DNA of 64,000 bases from Phycomyces blakesleeanus NRRL 1555(-) (Eukaryota; Mucoromycota; Mucoromycetes; Mucorales; Phycomycetaceae). Made by a program: the position numbers and the translations under genes. Each line of letters begins with the position of its first letter. Positions within the stretch are counted from its first letter, which is position 1. The stretch is taken from the NCBI RefSeq assembly GCF_001638985.1, contig NW_017265142.1, positions 1 to 64,000 of the forward strand. The letters are read 5' to 3'. Below are positions 43,491 through 56,610 of this stretch, one piece after another. The notes under the pieces are model-generated. The model was given only the letters and a program-made list of their open reading frames with translations. It ran no database searches and was not told the origin of the DNA.

Positions 43491-44990
43491 TATCGTAAAA
43501 GATATAAAACTATCTTCATTTAATTATTTTTCTACATAAATAATTCTTATTATATTCAATAAATATATACTACTTTCACTGTTATATCAAAATATATGTC
43601 TTTATTTTATGGCTTTCCAGAAAACTGTATGAGTAATAAATCATTACAAATACAAGTAATTCCAATCAATAATCATATATATTAGAGCATTATAAGATAG
43701 GAAAGCTGTCAAGAAAGGTCCATTCTAGTAGTAGTAGTAGCCAGCCTTGAATTATATAACTTTTAGTCAACACATATTCATATTAAAATAAAGACATCCA
43801 TTATGATAAAAACGTCAAAATCGTCTTCTTTTTATTAACAAATTTGAATTTTTTTTTCAGGAAATAAACCTAATTTTTTGAAAAAGTGTATATCACAAGA
43901 GATTTTTTTGTGTAATCACATCCCAAAAGCATTGTCGGTGTACTACCAAGTCTATGACTACCATATAGAAAAGTCCTATTTTTGATGAGGGTTGCTGACT
44001 AAAAATAAATTGTATTTTGAAAATAGATTTCAGAAATATCAAAAATGGTTCAAAATTGGATTTGTTTCAAATAATTTTTGGGTTGAAAAAATAGGTTTTT
44101 ATTATTTATTTTTTTAGTATATTTTAAGCTGTAAAAAAAATAAAAAAATAGAAAAAATCTAGGTTGGGCCACATAATCCTCATACAGTAGCACACCAGCC
44201 TACTAATACTACTGGAAATAGTAGTAGTATAGCTGCCTGTACCAATGGCTGCAGATTACATGACTGCTTTATAGTAAGCTACTATGTCTAACTAAACGCA
44301 AGAGATAAATGCATTGTCATGGATGCCTTTGGAACCGATGATTCTGGATACTTGAATACCAAGAGACTTGAAAGCACAAGCGCCAAGAAACTCTAAAACA
44401 GTATGACAAATAATTAGTAATCAGGCTTAGAGATGTTTGAGAAAATCTTACCTTTGAATCTGCTAACTGATTTGTAATTATAGACAGGTGAATATCTAAA
44501 AGTAATAAAAAATAATAGTTATTATTATGTTGCTTTGTAAGCAAAGTATATAGTTATTACTTTTTTACTCATTTAATCAGATAACAACAAAACTAATTTA
44601 TAAATCAGATTAGTATGATTAATAAATATGTTGTCATATGAAGCTACTCTGATAGTCAGCATACCTTTCCAGTAAGGGTATTTAGACATAACGTTACTAC
44701 TATAAATGTTGCAAACGTGTTAGAGTACCTTAGAGATGGAAATACTCTAAACAACAAATCTTTTGGAATGAATTTATAGGAAAAAGAAAACAAAAGCATG
44801 TCATTTTTATTTTATAAAAGCTATGAGAAAAAAATATGATTGGTGCACTGACATTAAATATCAGTCTTTGCATTCTATAAATTCAAATAATTTGTCTAAG
44901 TCATTTTGTACATTTGTCTTACTTTTCTTATGCCAAAAAACAGAAGACATAAACGCATTATACTTAATAGCCCAATCTCTCAAAGGCCAG
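43491..44990. other. AT-rich stretch with no clear gene
   Basis: Contains short (AGT)n runs near 43726 and 44205, and the degenerate 5' part of the following element. A minus-strand stretch at about 44320-44390 reads FKSLGIQVSRIIGSKGI, reminiscent of the Crypton SVGIHTSKV block, but it is too short to call. Confidence 0.35.
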
Positions 44991-47964
44991 GCGAATACAA
45001 TTTTAGCACAAATGATAGAGAGTTTAGTTGTCCAGACTGCAGAACTACTTATACTCACTCATGAAATCTTTGTCAACATCTTAAGAATGTTCACCAGATC
45101 TCTAATGTAGACTTGGAGAACTCTTTGGATTACTTCAATGATGAAGCAGCAACAGTAACAACAACAACAACAACAATACCAGCAGAAACAATGGCTGAGT
45201 TTCAAACATTTGAAACAGATAATGATGTTAATTCAGCAGATGAATACTCCAGCAATAGCGAAAAATACGATGACAAAAACAATATTATTGATGATTATTT
45301 TAATGATGATACTACTGACAATTATGTTCTTTCCTCTGTAAATGAGTATCTAGAATCTGCAGTAAATGGCAAAATGGACATAAACAACTTTGGAAACTTA
45401 GAAGAATTTATACTAAACACTGACACTAATAACCAACCTAGCTCTGGATTTCATCCATTCCCTGATCTCTAATCTATGGTTCTATTTACATTTATTGACG
45501 GTGATAATGATATGCTTTCTCAAAGAATAGTGAAGACGATTCTTGCTGCTATGAACTTGATTTTTAAGATATATGCTGAAATGCCAACTGGAAAAGTATT
45601 TAAGTTACCCCACTTAGATAACCTTTGAACTACCAAACTAGAAAAGGAAACAAGATCCCTGTGCTTCCCTCTCTACACCAAGAAATACAAGTACCTAACA
45701 ATACTGAACATATATATCTCAATCTGCCGTCTACCCACCTTAAATTTCTCATATCAAATTCAAAAAAGTATGATTTAATTGCTTCCTTACCCGATTGTAC
45801 TTCAGGACAAGCTATTTCTTTGCAACAAGGTGAAAAATAGAGAAACCATCCTTTATTCCAGCAGCCAATGTTTACTGTGAACAGTGTCGATATTTGGGCT
45901 GGAGATATCCTTTACTTAAAGGCTAACAATCCTATGCTATGCTTTTTGGTTGAGTCATTTCATACAGCAAACAGCCATATTTATGCAAGAGGTTATATGA
46001 TTAGAATTATTTCAGACAAATGTCACGGTGTAGAAATCGCTGCTACTGATATTAATATAGAGCTTATTGACCATGTTGACAACCATCGCCTTGAAGAAGC
46101 ATGCTATTTGAGCATATCACCGCAGTATACCGCAATATTATGCCCTGTTTATTACACTCTTCTTTTTACCCAACATCCTATGAAACAAAAAATTTCTAAT
46201 GCACCGGCCAATACATTTTACAAAGTTATCATAGTACCATTAATATTTTTTACTGATGATACCTCTGGAAACTTGTCAAAGCAATACAATCCTTATGAAA
46301 GTTGGTTAATGAAATGTGCTGGGTTGTCATTTAGAGATAGGTTCTCCATAGAAAACATTCGATTTATTGCTATAGTTCCCAAGAAAAACAGTGCAAAAGA
46401 TGTGTCTATCTTACCTGTAATGGTCTGTAATATCAAGGCCCTTGAAAAGAGTGTAGTTATGTTCTGTGAAAAAGAAAACCAGTATGTCCTTATTGTTGCC
46501 ACTGTTCTCTGGATTGAAGTCAATACATTTTGCCATTATGAACTTTGTGGATTATCTGGCCCAATGTCTTTGTATTATGCAGAAAATGTTATGTATACAT
46601 TCACAGACTAAAGGATTTTCTTTCAGCCAAAGAATACTATACTAAGCCTCATAAGAGACGAATCCGGAAACATTATGTGCTTGCTAATTTCATGTTGGAC
46701 AGAACAACCATCATACCTGATGCCCCAACAGACAGATGTAACTTGCCTGCCAAAGACTTAAGATTCCAAGATCGCTTGACTGGATCTCTTTTGGAACTAG
46801 ATGCTTTTGACTCATCAAGCAATACACCTGTAAAGATTCCTCATACTATTCTTCTTGGAATTGAAAAGTATATGGTCATCCATCTTATAAACAGTATTCT
46901 TAAAAGCAAAAAAGATATAATTCAAAGAATCAAGACATGTTTGAATGATTACAAATGCTTAACTGGATTATCGTGCAAATTCACAAGAAATATCAATCAC
47001 TCAGAATCCTATGTTGATAGAGATTTTAAGGTGCTCTTGCAAATTCTCTCTGTCATTCTCATCACCGATTTTTTGAATGAGCCTATACTAGACAATATTG
47101 AATCTTGCTTTATTGAACTTGGCCGCCTATGTTCCTTAGTATTTGTTTGAGAGGTAACCTCAGGTTTTGATGACTATCTTATTAAAGTGAACCTATCTGT
47201 AAGACGTTTACTTGCACAATTACATGACTATAATACTTTTAAGATAGCCAAAGTCAAAGAAAAGAACAAAACCGCAAAAATAAAGAAGTATACTGCATTC
47301 TGCACGAAGCCTAAAATTTACAACTTGATCCACTTGAAAGATGACATTCAAAGATTCAGTACCGCTTTTCAATTTGAAACTGAAAAAAGGCAAACAATTT
47401 AATAAGCATATTCGCAAACATCTCTTTCACACAAACCATAAGAATACCTTGCAAGATGTCTGTCTCAAATTTGTAAAACAGGCAGCATTATAGCATGTTA
47501 TAAATTGTGGCTCTTGGCTTAACGAAAATGGACAATGTGAAAAACCAGGAAGTGAAATCGCAACCTTCCTTCAAGGAAACAATGAAAAAAAGTTCTGTTT
47601 TTCATTCTTTGGTGGTTCAAGAGACTTTACTGACAACAATAATACTGGTGATATAGATGAAGAACGTATCAAGAACAATTCTTTTGGTGTCTTTATTTTT
47701 AACAATGACTCTTCCTCCCGACCCCATATTGGATATGTTTGTGGATCAGTTGTTACTTTTCTTGAACTTGTTGCTTGCACTGAAGATGACAAGAAAAATA
47801 ACTATGCAAAAGCTATCTTGATAAACCACCATACTGACCTTTCCCACTTGAAACTTGTTTGCAAACTTGATATGCACCTTTATTGTGATTCTTTTTATAT
47901 TGTAAACTTGAGTAAGTTTGGCTCCTACTGGTTTTTTAAAAACAACTTTTTATTATATGAGTAA
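44991..47964 (+). pseudogene. Zinc-finger-headed tnp2-related transposase, copy a
   Basis: A decayed transposase of a second family. A C2H2 finger opens it (CPDC then HLKNVH, with a TGA at 45059 inside), then an acidic Asp/Asn-rich segment, then the conserved part: WAGDILYLKANNPM, FFTDDTSGNLSKQYNPYESW, the short NTFCHYELCGLSGPM region, SNTPVKIPHTILLGIEKYMV, KFTRNINHSESYVDRDFKVL, RFSTAFQFETEK and a C terminus ending NFLLYE. The frame shifts at least twice (near 45620 and 46550), with several stops. Copy b at 48628-52281 is the same family in opposite orientation. The DTPV.ILHT.LLG.xKY block corresponds in position to DPMHNLFLGT of tnp2, so I infer a distant relationship. Confidence 0.75.
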
Positions 47965-48627
47965 ATATCTACTACGTTTATTCTATGCATGAATATGTTT
48001 CTACTATGCCTCTCTTTATAGAATATGCTTTTATTATGCTTTTTTTTATACAAATATGTTTTACTATGCTTTTCTTTTACTTGAAATTTTGATGTTCTTT
48101 TTCTTTTCTCTTCAATTCCTGACTTTCCTTAATAAACATTTTGTCTTACTTGAACATTGTCTGTCTCACTTAAAAAGTTTTTGTCTCACTCAAAAATTTT
48201 TGAGTAGTACTAAACCTATATTCCTTCTTTATATAGGCGGAAAAAATTGAGTTTTAAAATATTACATAGAGAAATTTTGTATAAGCCAATCAAATTGGCT
48301 ATAAGCAAGCAATTGCCATATTTGCCACTAAAAATCTCTTGTGGTGTATCTCTATCACACCAAGAGAAATTCTCATATAAAAATAGTAATTTTGGGTCTC
48401 TGAGCCTAAAATAAGAGTTGTTTATCTATAAAAGTTAATTTAGGCTGAAAACTATTTCTTTTTTCAGAAAAATCTCAAAAAAAAATAATTTTGAAGGGTC
48501 GGTACTTCTAAAATTGAAACTCGTTGTTACTTTTTGAGAAGCACCCAATAGAAATACTTAATAATTCAAACTGAAATTAAAAAGCAATTGAAAAAAAAAT
48601 GGGAGGGGGGGCAAAGAAATAAGAAGT
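47965..48627. other. Spacer between copies a and b
   Basis: AT-rich, no gene. Probably holds the 3' ends of both elements. CACAAGAGATTTTT occurs inverted at about 48335 and direct at 43892, a possible terminus pair for copy a that is too short to rely on. Confidence 0.35.
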
Positions 48628-51600
48628 TTATTCATTCAAAGCAAAAAAACGGAAGTAATTCTTGCAAAAGAAGTGATAAGATTCAAACTTGAGGAGATTG
48701 ATGCAAGAAAGGTGAACATCTGAAGTCAGATGTAACATGTATTCAATTTTGACATCTTTCAAATTGCAGTAATGTTCACTTGGTTGGCAGCCAACTGTTG
48801 TCAAATTCAGGTTGGGTGAGAAAAGCTGGTAATGCTGAATGCACAAAGCACTATTACTTTTCACAACCCTTCTAACAAACAGCCTGCTGACATTATCTTT
48901 ATAGGAAAATGCAACTGAGACACCAGTAACAATCTTTGTCTTTATATAGTTGTTGTCCACGAATTCCTGGTATTTGCCAAAGTAGTTGTCAGAAAATTTA
49001 ATTCCTTGATCTTGAAGAAAGACAGAAATACCAGATCCACTCTTTACTCGAGTACCTGTAGTTCTATCAATCCATGAACTTCTATTGGCAATGTGTCTGT
49101 TGTGGGGAGAAAATAAAGCAAAATATAATATAGACAAAAGAATTCGTGAGAACTTGTGTAGGTTATTTATTTCAAAAGAAAAGTAAAGAATGATAAAATT
49201 CGATTCTCTTTCTACACGGAACTATCTACTGATATTTATATGTTTTTCTAATTTGTAATTCAGTGTGTGCTTAAGTAATCTTTATCACGATGAGTCATCT
49301 TCCAGGAGTATTGTTCTTCTGGAAAGATTTGGAAAGACCAATTGATATGATACTTCTCCAGTCAGAGCAGTCCAAGAGTTTTGGTAAAGAAGAGCATTTA
49401 TGCTATTAGTAATATTTTAGTATTCCGACCCAGATACTTGGGTAATGTTTCATAATATTAAATAGTTGTAGTTGTAGTCTCTCACTTAAGTATTTGTATA
49501 ATAAAAGAAATATGTAGATGAAATATAATGATGCCATATATATAATGTATATGTATTTGTATATCCCATGTCATGGTGATAATAATAAATAATCAATTAT
49601 GTGTATGATGATCTGTGTATTAGATAATATCATAAAGGGAGATCCGTTTGACTGGAATAGCTGAGGATATTATTTTATCCTTCAGTCTTACTCTCAGATT
49701 CAGCAGTAATCAATACTCATTCACAACAGTGTCTAAGCATATCTTGCTTTCCAAACTTGAATGTAAGATCCCTGTTATCAGCACGACGGTTGGAGTACAC
49801 CAAATGAGTCTGGATGAACTTGTTGAATTGTTCACCCTTTTCGGTCTCAAAGTGGAGAGCACAGCCAAACCTCTTGATGTCTTCTTTCAAGTGCAGCAGA
49901 AGGTGCATCTTCAGGGTCAAGCTGAACTTGGTGTTGGCATATATATCATATTCGTACAAAGACTTGACAAGACAATGAGCAGTATTATTAACATTGTTGA
50001 GATATTGATCAAAATCAGAATCGACCTCTCGAATGAATAAAAGAGATGATAGAATGTCAAGTTCTGTGAAGGGCTTAGCAATCATACTAACTTTGGTGTT
50101 GTTGGTGAATTCAGTGTTAAGAATAGGTGGCAAGACTTGTGCCAGAATCTTGAACTCCTTGTCAAAATAAGATCCACTATGTCTAATCTTCTTTCTGAAA
50201 GTTCTTGTGAAGTCTCTAGACCCTTTTTCTTGCTCCAGCAAATCAGATAACTTTACTTGTGAAGCAGTGTTGCCCTTTAAAACTTCCTTGAACAGATGAT
50301 TAACAAGATATTTGTAAACTTCAAGAGCCACAGTATGCAAAATCTCTACAGGTGTATCAAGAGCAGGATCAAAGGACTGCAAACACAGTAGGTCGTCAGT
50401 ACCAGTATGACTATATCTAAGATCAGCAAGGATAAGTGCCTTATTGGTAGGCTTTTCCGTTTTCAGATAGAGATTATCAGCGTTTGGTAATATACCAGGA
50501 ATTGCCTTCTCTTTACGAGTTGGATCAGTGGCTGCAATCTTATAATGTTCTTTCATTCTGTGCTGGCAGTCACAAACCAAATACTCAGAATCGAAGTCGT
50601 CGAAGCCAAATCTGGACAGGTTTCGGTAGTAGCATTTTCTACATGAGAAATTTGACGTCGAATGCTTCAAGCCAACAAGTTCAGCATGTCGGGCATTATC
50701 GGCTGTGATAAAGAGCAAGGGAGCACATACAGTGACAGTCTCGTCGTATGTTGATGAGTACATATCAACACCATTTTCTAGCGTCTTTAGATCTGTGGCT
50801 AGAACGGGCATCAGATGAGTCAACTTGAATCTGGCTTGCTGGGAAACGGCTGTGACAAAGAAATTATTCTTGTGTCTGTTTTTCATGCTGTATGACATCA
50901 CAGAGAAGTTGACCAGCACACTGTCGTACATTTCATGCGTTTTTGTAAGGTTCCCAGAAGTATTATCAGAAAAGATAGCAAGTGGAGTGATGATGGCCTT
51001 CTGAAATCGAATGAACTGGTTGGCACTATTGAACATTGGCTTTTTCATAGGATGACTCTTGAACAACAGCCCATGGTGCGTTGGATTCAAGGATGCCTCA
51101 CCAGAGGAAGACCAGTTCTTGGGGTGACTATAGAACATTGGAGGGAGTCAAGCAGAAACCAGGTACTTGATTTTGTAAGTGACAGGAGAGCTTTGTACTT
51201 TATGTAAAGCATGGCCTTCACTGTCAGAGTCTTGTTCAACAAGATATCTGTCAAAGAGAGCAAGCATGTCTTTCATGTAGAACCTTTCAATTAGAATAGA
51301 TTGCCCACTATATAGCATGGCAACATCTCCAATCCAAAAGTCTTTGCCATTTGTTAGAACAAATGGATGTTGAAACAAAGGATTTCTTCTCCATTTTTCT
51401 CCTTGCTGGACAGAAAGACACTGATTTTCTGTGTAGTCTGGGAGGGCTGAAAGATAAGAGGCCTTTTGGGGGTTTGCCAAGAGAAGACGCAAGTGATCTG
51501 AAGGTAAGTTGAAATGACAGTCTACAGTTTTCACTTGACCAGTGATTCCTGAGCCCAAATTCGAAGTAGCTTTGATAGTCACTTTCTTGACGGTGGTAAG

Positions 51601-52281
51601 GAACAGAGAAACCTTGTTGAACTTGTTATGCTGATAATTCAACAGAGTTCCGACTTTTGATAGCTTGAAATCTGCTTTGGTCTCGTCTGCTCTTTTCTTC
51701 AACTCAAATAACAAATTGATGATATATATGACCTTTGTAAGCATCGACACTGAGATCATGCTGTTGTCGCCATCAACAAATGCTTGCAAAACCAAGGTCT
51801 GAAGATTTTGAAAAGGGAAGAAGGGGGGCACGCTTTGATTCCATTCACCTGAAGCAGCAGAAAAGTCCAAAAGGGATTGACAATCTTCAAAAGCCAGGGT
51901 AGGGAGATCTGATTCCTCGTTACTGTTAATTGTCGATGATGCCATGTTGAATATTCTTTCTCTAAGAGAAGAGATATTTTCTCCCAGGGCTTCTTCTTGT
52001 TCTTCTTCGATCATGGTCGAAATATCGACTTGAAACAATGTTTCTTGATTATCTTTGACTACATTAAATTCCCTCTCAGAATTAGGAATGCTTCTAACGT
52101 TAAGGCTGAGTGCGTTTTCAGTCAAAGAATCCGAAGAGGTTGCTATGTCATGTGTCTGAACATGTTGCTGAAGGTTATACAATGTGCTGCACTCTTGCAA
52201 GCACAAATGACAGGTGAAAGAATGGCTTGTAAGCTTAATTTTGCTCAAATTTTTGCTGTATTTAAGTTGTTCTTTGCCCAT
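48628..52281 (-). pseudogene. Zinc-finger-headed tnp2-related transposase, copy b, split by an LTR
   Basis: Nearly intact. From 52281: a C2H2 finger (FTCHLCLQECSTLYNLQQHV), an acidic region, FPFQNLQTLVLQAFVDGDNS, VLTNGKDFWIGDVAML, then after a single TGA at 51148 in the same frame FSDNTSGNLTKTHEMYDSVL, ITADNARHAELVGLKHS followed by a Cys pair (CRKCYY), DTPVEILHTVALEVYKYLV, MHLLLHLKEDIKRFGCALHF, and SNRRADNRDLTF. A solo LTR (49098-49728) with a 5-bp duplication interrupts it after MLRH; on the other side the frame resumes with IANRSSWIDRTTG and ends FFALNE. Apart from the LTR and one TGA there is no damage, so it decayed recently. The finger may bind element ends. Orientation is tail-to-tail with copy a. 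Confidence 0.8.
49098..49728 (-). mobile_element. Solo LTR, family 1-related, 631 bp
   Basis: On the plus strand TGTTGTGGGG to TTCACAACA, flanked by GTGTC on both sides (49093-49097 and 49729-49733). Its outer end (TGTTGTGAATGAGTATTGAT on the minus strand) and a middle segment (GTGAGAACTTGTGTAGGTT) are related to family 1, but it is longer and clearly diverged, so it represents a sister subfamily. Excising it with one duplication restores the transposase frame. Confidence 0.95.
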
Positions 52282-53827
52282 TATAGAGTAAGGTTAATTA
52301 AATGAAAGGAAGTAAAGAAAGGTGCCTGACAATAATGAAACTAATGCAAACTTAAATACCCTTCTGAGTCTTAAATTTCACTTAGTATTTTTTTTCTTTA
52401 TTTTTTCTTTGTTTTCTTTTTTATAAGTTAATTTTTTTCCTTCTTTATTTTTATTCATCAAACAGAACTTGTAATGGCCAATGATTAATACTTTACTCTT
52501 ATATAGAATTTGCAAATCATGCTTGTAATCAGTTTAGATAAGTAAATCAAACTGTATGTTACTTTTTCTACATGTTAAATAATCAAAAGTTTTTTAATCA
52601 AGTACTTGCCATTGTGAGATAAGCTTTACAAAAAGAAACAAACTGCTCCAAGTCAAAACACTTTATACTAACACATAGTTTACATTTCAGATAAGTAAAG
52701 CTATACCAAATAGCATAGCTCTTTATCCATAGTAAAGGTATTTTATTATTTGATTATAAGTGTAAATACAGCTCCTAACTCTTGTCATTTTTCTATGTTA
52801 GCTATGAATATCTCTATTTGTATTTATACGGATAGCTTGCCAGCATCTTTGTCTCTTCATACTATTATTTGCTTTTCCATATATTATGTCAGTGAGCATC
52901 AATGGAATCTAGGTAGCTTCAGTAGTCAGATAAATTTTGGGCGGGCATCAGATGAAGGTCAAGTGAAAGCTAAGCATCAGTCCAAAGGTGGCCTAGTAGT
53001 AGTGGCCTAGTAGCAGTGGCCTAGTAGCAGTGGCCTAGCCTAGCCTGATTCCCACCCTAGTAAAAGTTGAATCCTCCCCCCCAATATTTTTTCTGAATAA
53101 AATTGCTGCATTTCAAAACCCATTATTTCCAAATTTGATTTAAAAAATGAAGTTCAAAACACGCTCTGTAGTGAAATTACTGTATTCTGTATAAGGCCAT
53201 TATATTGTTCCCAGCAAACGCCAACAAAACAGTGCTTAAAACCTGTCCAAATTTGGACCCTGATTTCTTTTGGTGTGATGCTCAATCTCATCGCACCAAA
53301 AATAGCAAGAATAAAACTCAGTCAGACTATGGCCCACCAAAAATACCCACTCATTATTTCTCACACTATCATTAAATAAAGAATATACCAATAACAAGGT
53401 CACACACCTTAGTCAACATCACTAATCACTCAAACAAGAGCGTGGGTAATAACTTAATAATATATTATCTATGATATAAGAAAACAGATATCACATGATA
53501 TACTCATATCATTATCCTAAATACACATGCAATGTCTATATAAACTCACATAGCAAATAGCAATAGAAGGGCATATATCTTTTTATTAATAAACAAAGTC
53601 TCACTGTACTTCTTGTCTGCACTTTGCTTTTCTTTTTTTTTTTTAAAAATATAGCACATGTGCCAGCTTCCCAAACTCCACGTTATTGTTTTCTTGGTAA
53701 CAGTAATTCTTCAATTATAAAAGCAAGTCATGCATTTATTTTCATTTGTTTTGTTTGGGCAAACTTTTATTATGCGCTTACCCCTTAATATTTTTTCCAA
53801 ACACACCTTTTTTTACCGAATCTCAAA
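52282..53827. other. AT-rich stretch with a short tandem repeat and an LTR-like segment
   Basis: No gene. Contains the 14-bp repeat at 52989 and, at about 53345-53640, a segment related to the reverse complement of the family 2 solo LTR at 59193 (shared TATATAAAC and AACAAAGTCTCACTGTACT). Its ends could not be placed. A small hairpin-like TTTGGTGTGATG/CATCGCACCAAA lies near 53269-53300. Confidence 0.5.
52989..53038. repeat. 14-bp tandem repeat GTGGCCTAGTAGYA
   Basis: Three and a half units, head-to-tail, differing at one position. It may lie near the outer end of transposase copy b; role unknown. Confidence 0.8.
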
Positions 53828-56086
53828 ATGTCAACCTTTAATATTGCTGCTAATTACAACAATCGCATAATTCCAGATTATATAGAAGCTGTCGAATCCT
53901 TTGACCTTTCATCTGAAGATGAATTTACAAATTGATTAAATGATATTGCTAAAAAACATCCCAATTGGGTTTACCATTGATCTTATAGTCATGAGAAGAA
54001 CATAGTCTTCGTTGGGAAGCCTCTTGAAAATCCTCTCAAAGTAAAGACAGTAGTTTACTTGTGTGATCATGCTGGAAAAACCCAAGTGAAAGAAACTTCT
54101 CAGCCTGCTCAGAAACACATCAGAACAACCAAGTCTATCAAGATTGATTGTTCTGCTAGTATCTATAAGCATACCATGACTGATGGTACTGTTTGTATCA
54201 AATACAGCTGGCAGCACCCAAACCATGATCCATTTAAGATTGAAGAGATCAGTTTGTCAAGATTGTCAAATGAATTAAAACAATGGGTAGAAGGGCTTGT
54301 CAGCCAAAACATGGATTGGAAATCCATCAAAAACATGTTTAGAATGAGTGAAAACAGACTTCTTGAAGTAAATATTAAGTAGTATATTATGAGAGACTTT
54401 GCTTATTTAAAATTACATAACTTGAATAAGCTGGCAATAGATCTTCTTTCCCTTGTTCTCTTCTCATTGATTATCAACATGTGAGAAATGTTATCAATGC
54501 TCGAATGATGAAACTCTCAAGAAAACATGTGGATCATTATGAAAGTGTCAAACTGTGAGTTCAAGAGTTGAATGAAGGTGAAAATACTACTCTTTTCACA
54601 GTTCATAAGAATGACCCCTTCCTTGTTTCATGAGTTTCTGAGTAGCAGAAAGAAGTAAATAACATATATTATTTATATTTTATTCTATGTACCTATTTAT
54701 ACATCTTATTATTGTATTATTTTCTGGAGAATTCGGAAGAGTGGTGCATTGACTCAACACACAAAACAAGCAAGTCATTCAATATTATAGCTGGTAAAGG
54801 ACCTGAAGATTCCTTTTTGTTTATAATCATTGTGCAAAACCCTATCACCAATAAGGGATTGTCTGTCTGCTTCTTTATAACATATCATGAATATATCTCA
54901 ACCTTGAGTCAATAATTGACATAGGTAAAGAACATCTTTACATTAAAGGTGAAAAGAATAATGATTGACTGCAGCCACATCGAAATTGGTGCAATTGAAG
55001 AAGTCTTTGGCAATAGTGTTAATATCATGTTATGTCATTGGCATATTAAAAGAGCATGAGAAGTTAATGTAAAGAAGCATATAAGTAGCATATTTATTTA
55101 AAATTGTGTATATCTCATATAACACTATAATATAGATTAAAGTGCAATACTCAACACATGCTTCGAACATAGCTCGGAACAGTGTTTGTGCTGTATTGAG
55201 TAATATGATATATGCAACAACTTCTGTTGCCTATAATACATTGTATAATAAACTTCTTGTGAAATTTGGAGAATATAATGACTTTATTTTGTACTTTAAC
55301 AGAATCTGGGTGTGGAAAAAAGAATTATGGTGCAAAGCATGGATATTGATATGAAACTTTATTAATTATTAGCTCATTTCTAATATGTAATATAAACAAT
55401 AGGCTGCAACCTTTCACACCAATAATTTGATAGAGTCTTATCACAATCAGCTGAAGACTTTCTATCTTGGACGTGCAAGATCTCTTTGAGTAAATAGACT
55501 TATTTATCTTTTGGCCAAAGCCTTGACTCTTGACTACAGACAAGAGAACGTCAAGATGTTATATGGATTCCAATCAGTACGTCTTACATGCTAAGAAGAG
55601 CAAAAAAGACGAAATGTGTACATGTTAGATAGCAATACTGCTATAGAAATGGTTGAGAAATTAAGTGATACTGTATTCACTTGCAGATCATTCACAGTTG
55701 ATCTTGTTGTATACAACATTAAGCTACAGAATAGCTTTCTGCAAAACTGCACTTGCCTTGATACTTCCAAGCTTTGCAAGCATATCTTTCTTGTCAATCA
55801 TATGCTAGACATTCCCTACTCTTTGCGTGAAAGTCTTTCCTCCTCCTTCTCTGCTGTCCATGTATCTAATACTGATACTAAAGCAGTAGTTAACACTTCC
55901 CTTCTTTCTGACAAGATAGAAGCTGATATCATGAAGTACCATCAATTATACTCTGTTGAACTTGACAGCAAGATAGCCAAGTACAATGGAATCTCAGAAG
56001 ACATGAGCCAGTTCTTAGATACATTAAAGTTTTCATACAACAAGCTGAAGGAACATGGCTTCCCCTCTCAATCCCGTCCACCTTGA
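53828..56086 (+). pseudogene. MULE transposase with FLYWCH/WRKY-like and SWIM fingers, first copy
   Basis: Mutator-like transposase relic. Starts MSTFNIAANYNNRIIPDYIE; stops at 53933 and 53978 (TGA). The N-terminal zinc-binding DNA-contact region has CDHAGK, then IDCSAS and WQHPNHDP, the C..C..HxxH pattern of the WRKY/GCM1 class. Exon 1 ends about 54367. Later exons carry the DDE core: EEWCIDSTHKTSKSF with the first Asp, NPITNKGLSVCFFI, and MIDCSHIEIGAIEEVFG leading to CHWHIKRA. The C terminus has a SWIM finger, CTCLDTSKLCKH (about 55749). Many stops and frame breaks lie in the middle exons. The copy at 57151-59990 is the same family on the other strand. Confidence 0.75.
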
Positions 56087-56280
56087 CAAACATAATTTTT
56101 TATTATTTTTTTTTATTATTAATTATCAATTATATATTATCAACTACTATTTTTTTATTTTTTTTTTAATTGTTATTTTTTTTAAAATTGTCTTTATAAA
56201 AAAAATCAAAATCAAAGAATCTTTTAAGTTGTGACTTTCTTTTCTGATTCAAGAATTCATGGTACTGTCATAAGAAATAA
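56087..56280. other. Spacer and outer part of a MULE end
   Basis: T-rich, no gene. From about 56235 it is weakly similar to the reverse complement of 60111-60165, extending the MULE inverted repeat. Confidence 0.4.
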
Positions 56281-56610
56281 CGCTAATCGTAAATACTTTT
56301 CTGCAAGTCACGCAGATTCAGCCAATAGTATCTTGTATTTCTTCAAAAAAAAAGCACAATATTTGAGAAAAAAAGGAAAAAACATAGGGGGGATATTTTG
56401 TGCTGAAAATGCCAAAAGTATCTTACTTTTTTAATTATTTTTAAGTACAAACTAAATTTTAATTTTTTATGTCTAGTGAATAATTTTCACAAGGCAATTT
56501 TTATAAATTTGATTTTATAGTTTATATAAGTCTTTTATATTAAAGAAGAGAATAGAAATTTGATGTTTATTGAGAAAATTAAATTAAAAGAGAAGTCTTG
56601 TAATCTATGA

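Noticed and set aside
44317..44400. Minus-strand stretch resembling part of the Crypton recombinase
   Set aside because: Fewer than 30 residues match and there is no further context.
43892..48350. CACAAGAGATTTTT inverted pair as terminal repeats of transposase copy a
   Set aside because: A 14-bp AT-rich match with poor extension; not enough to define an element.
53345..53640. Complete second solo LTR of family 2
   Set aside because: Central similarity is real but neither end nor target duplication could be found, so it is mentioned only as a segment.
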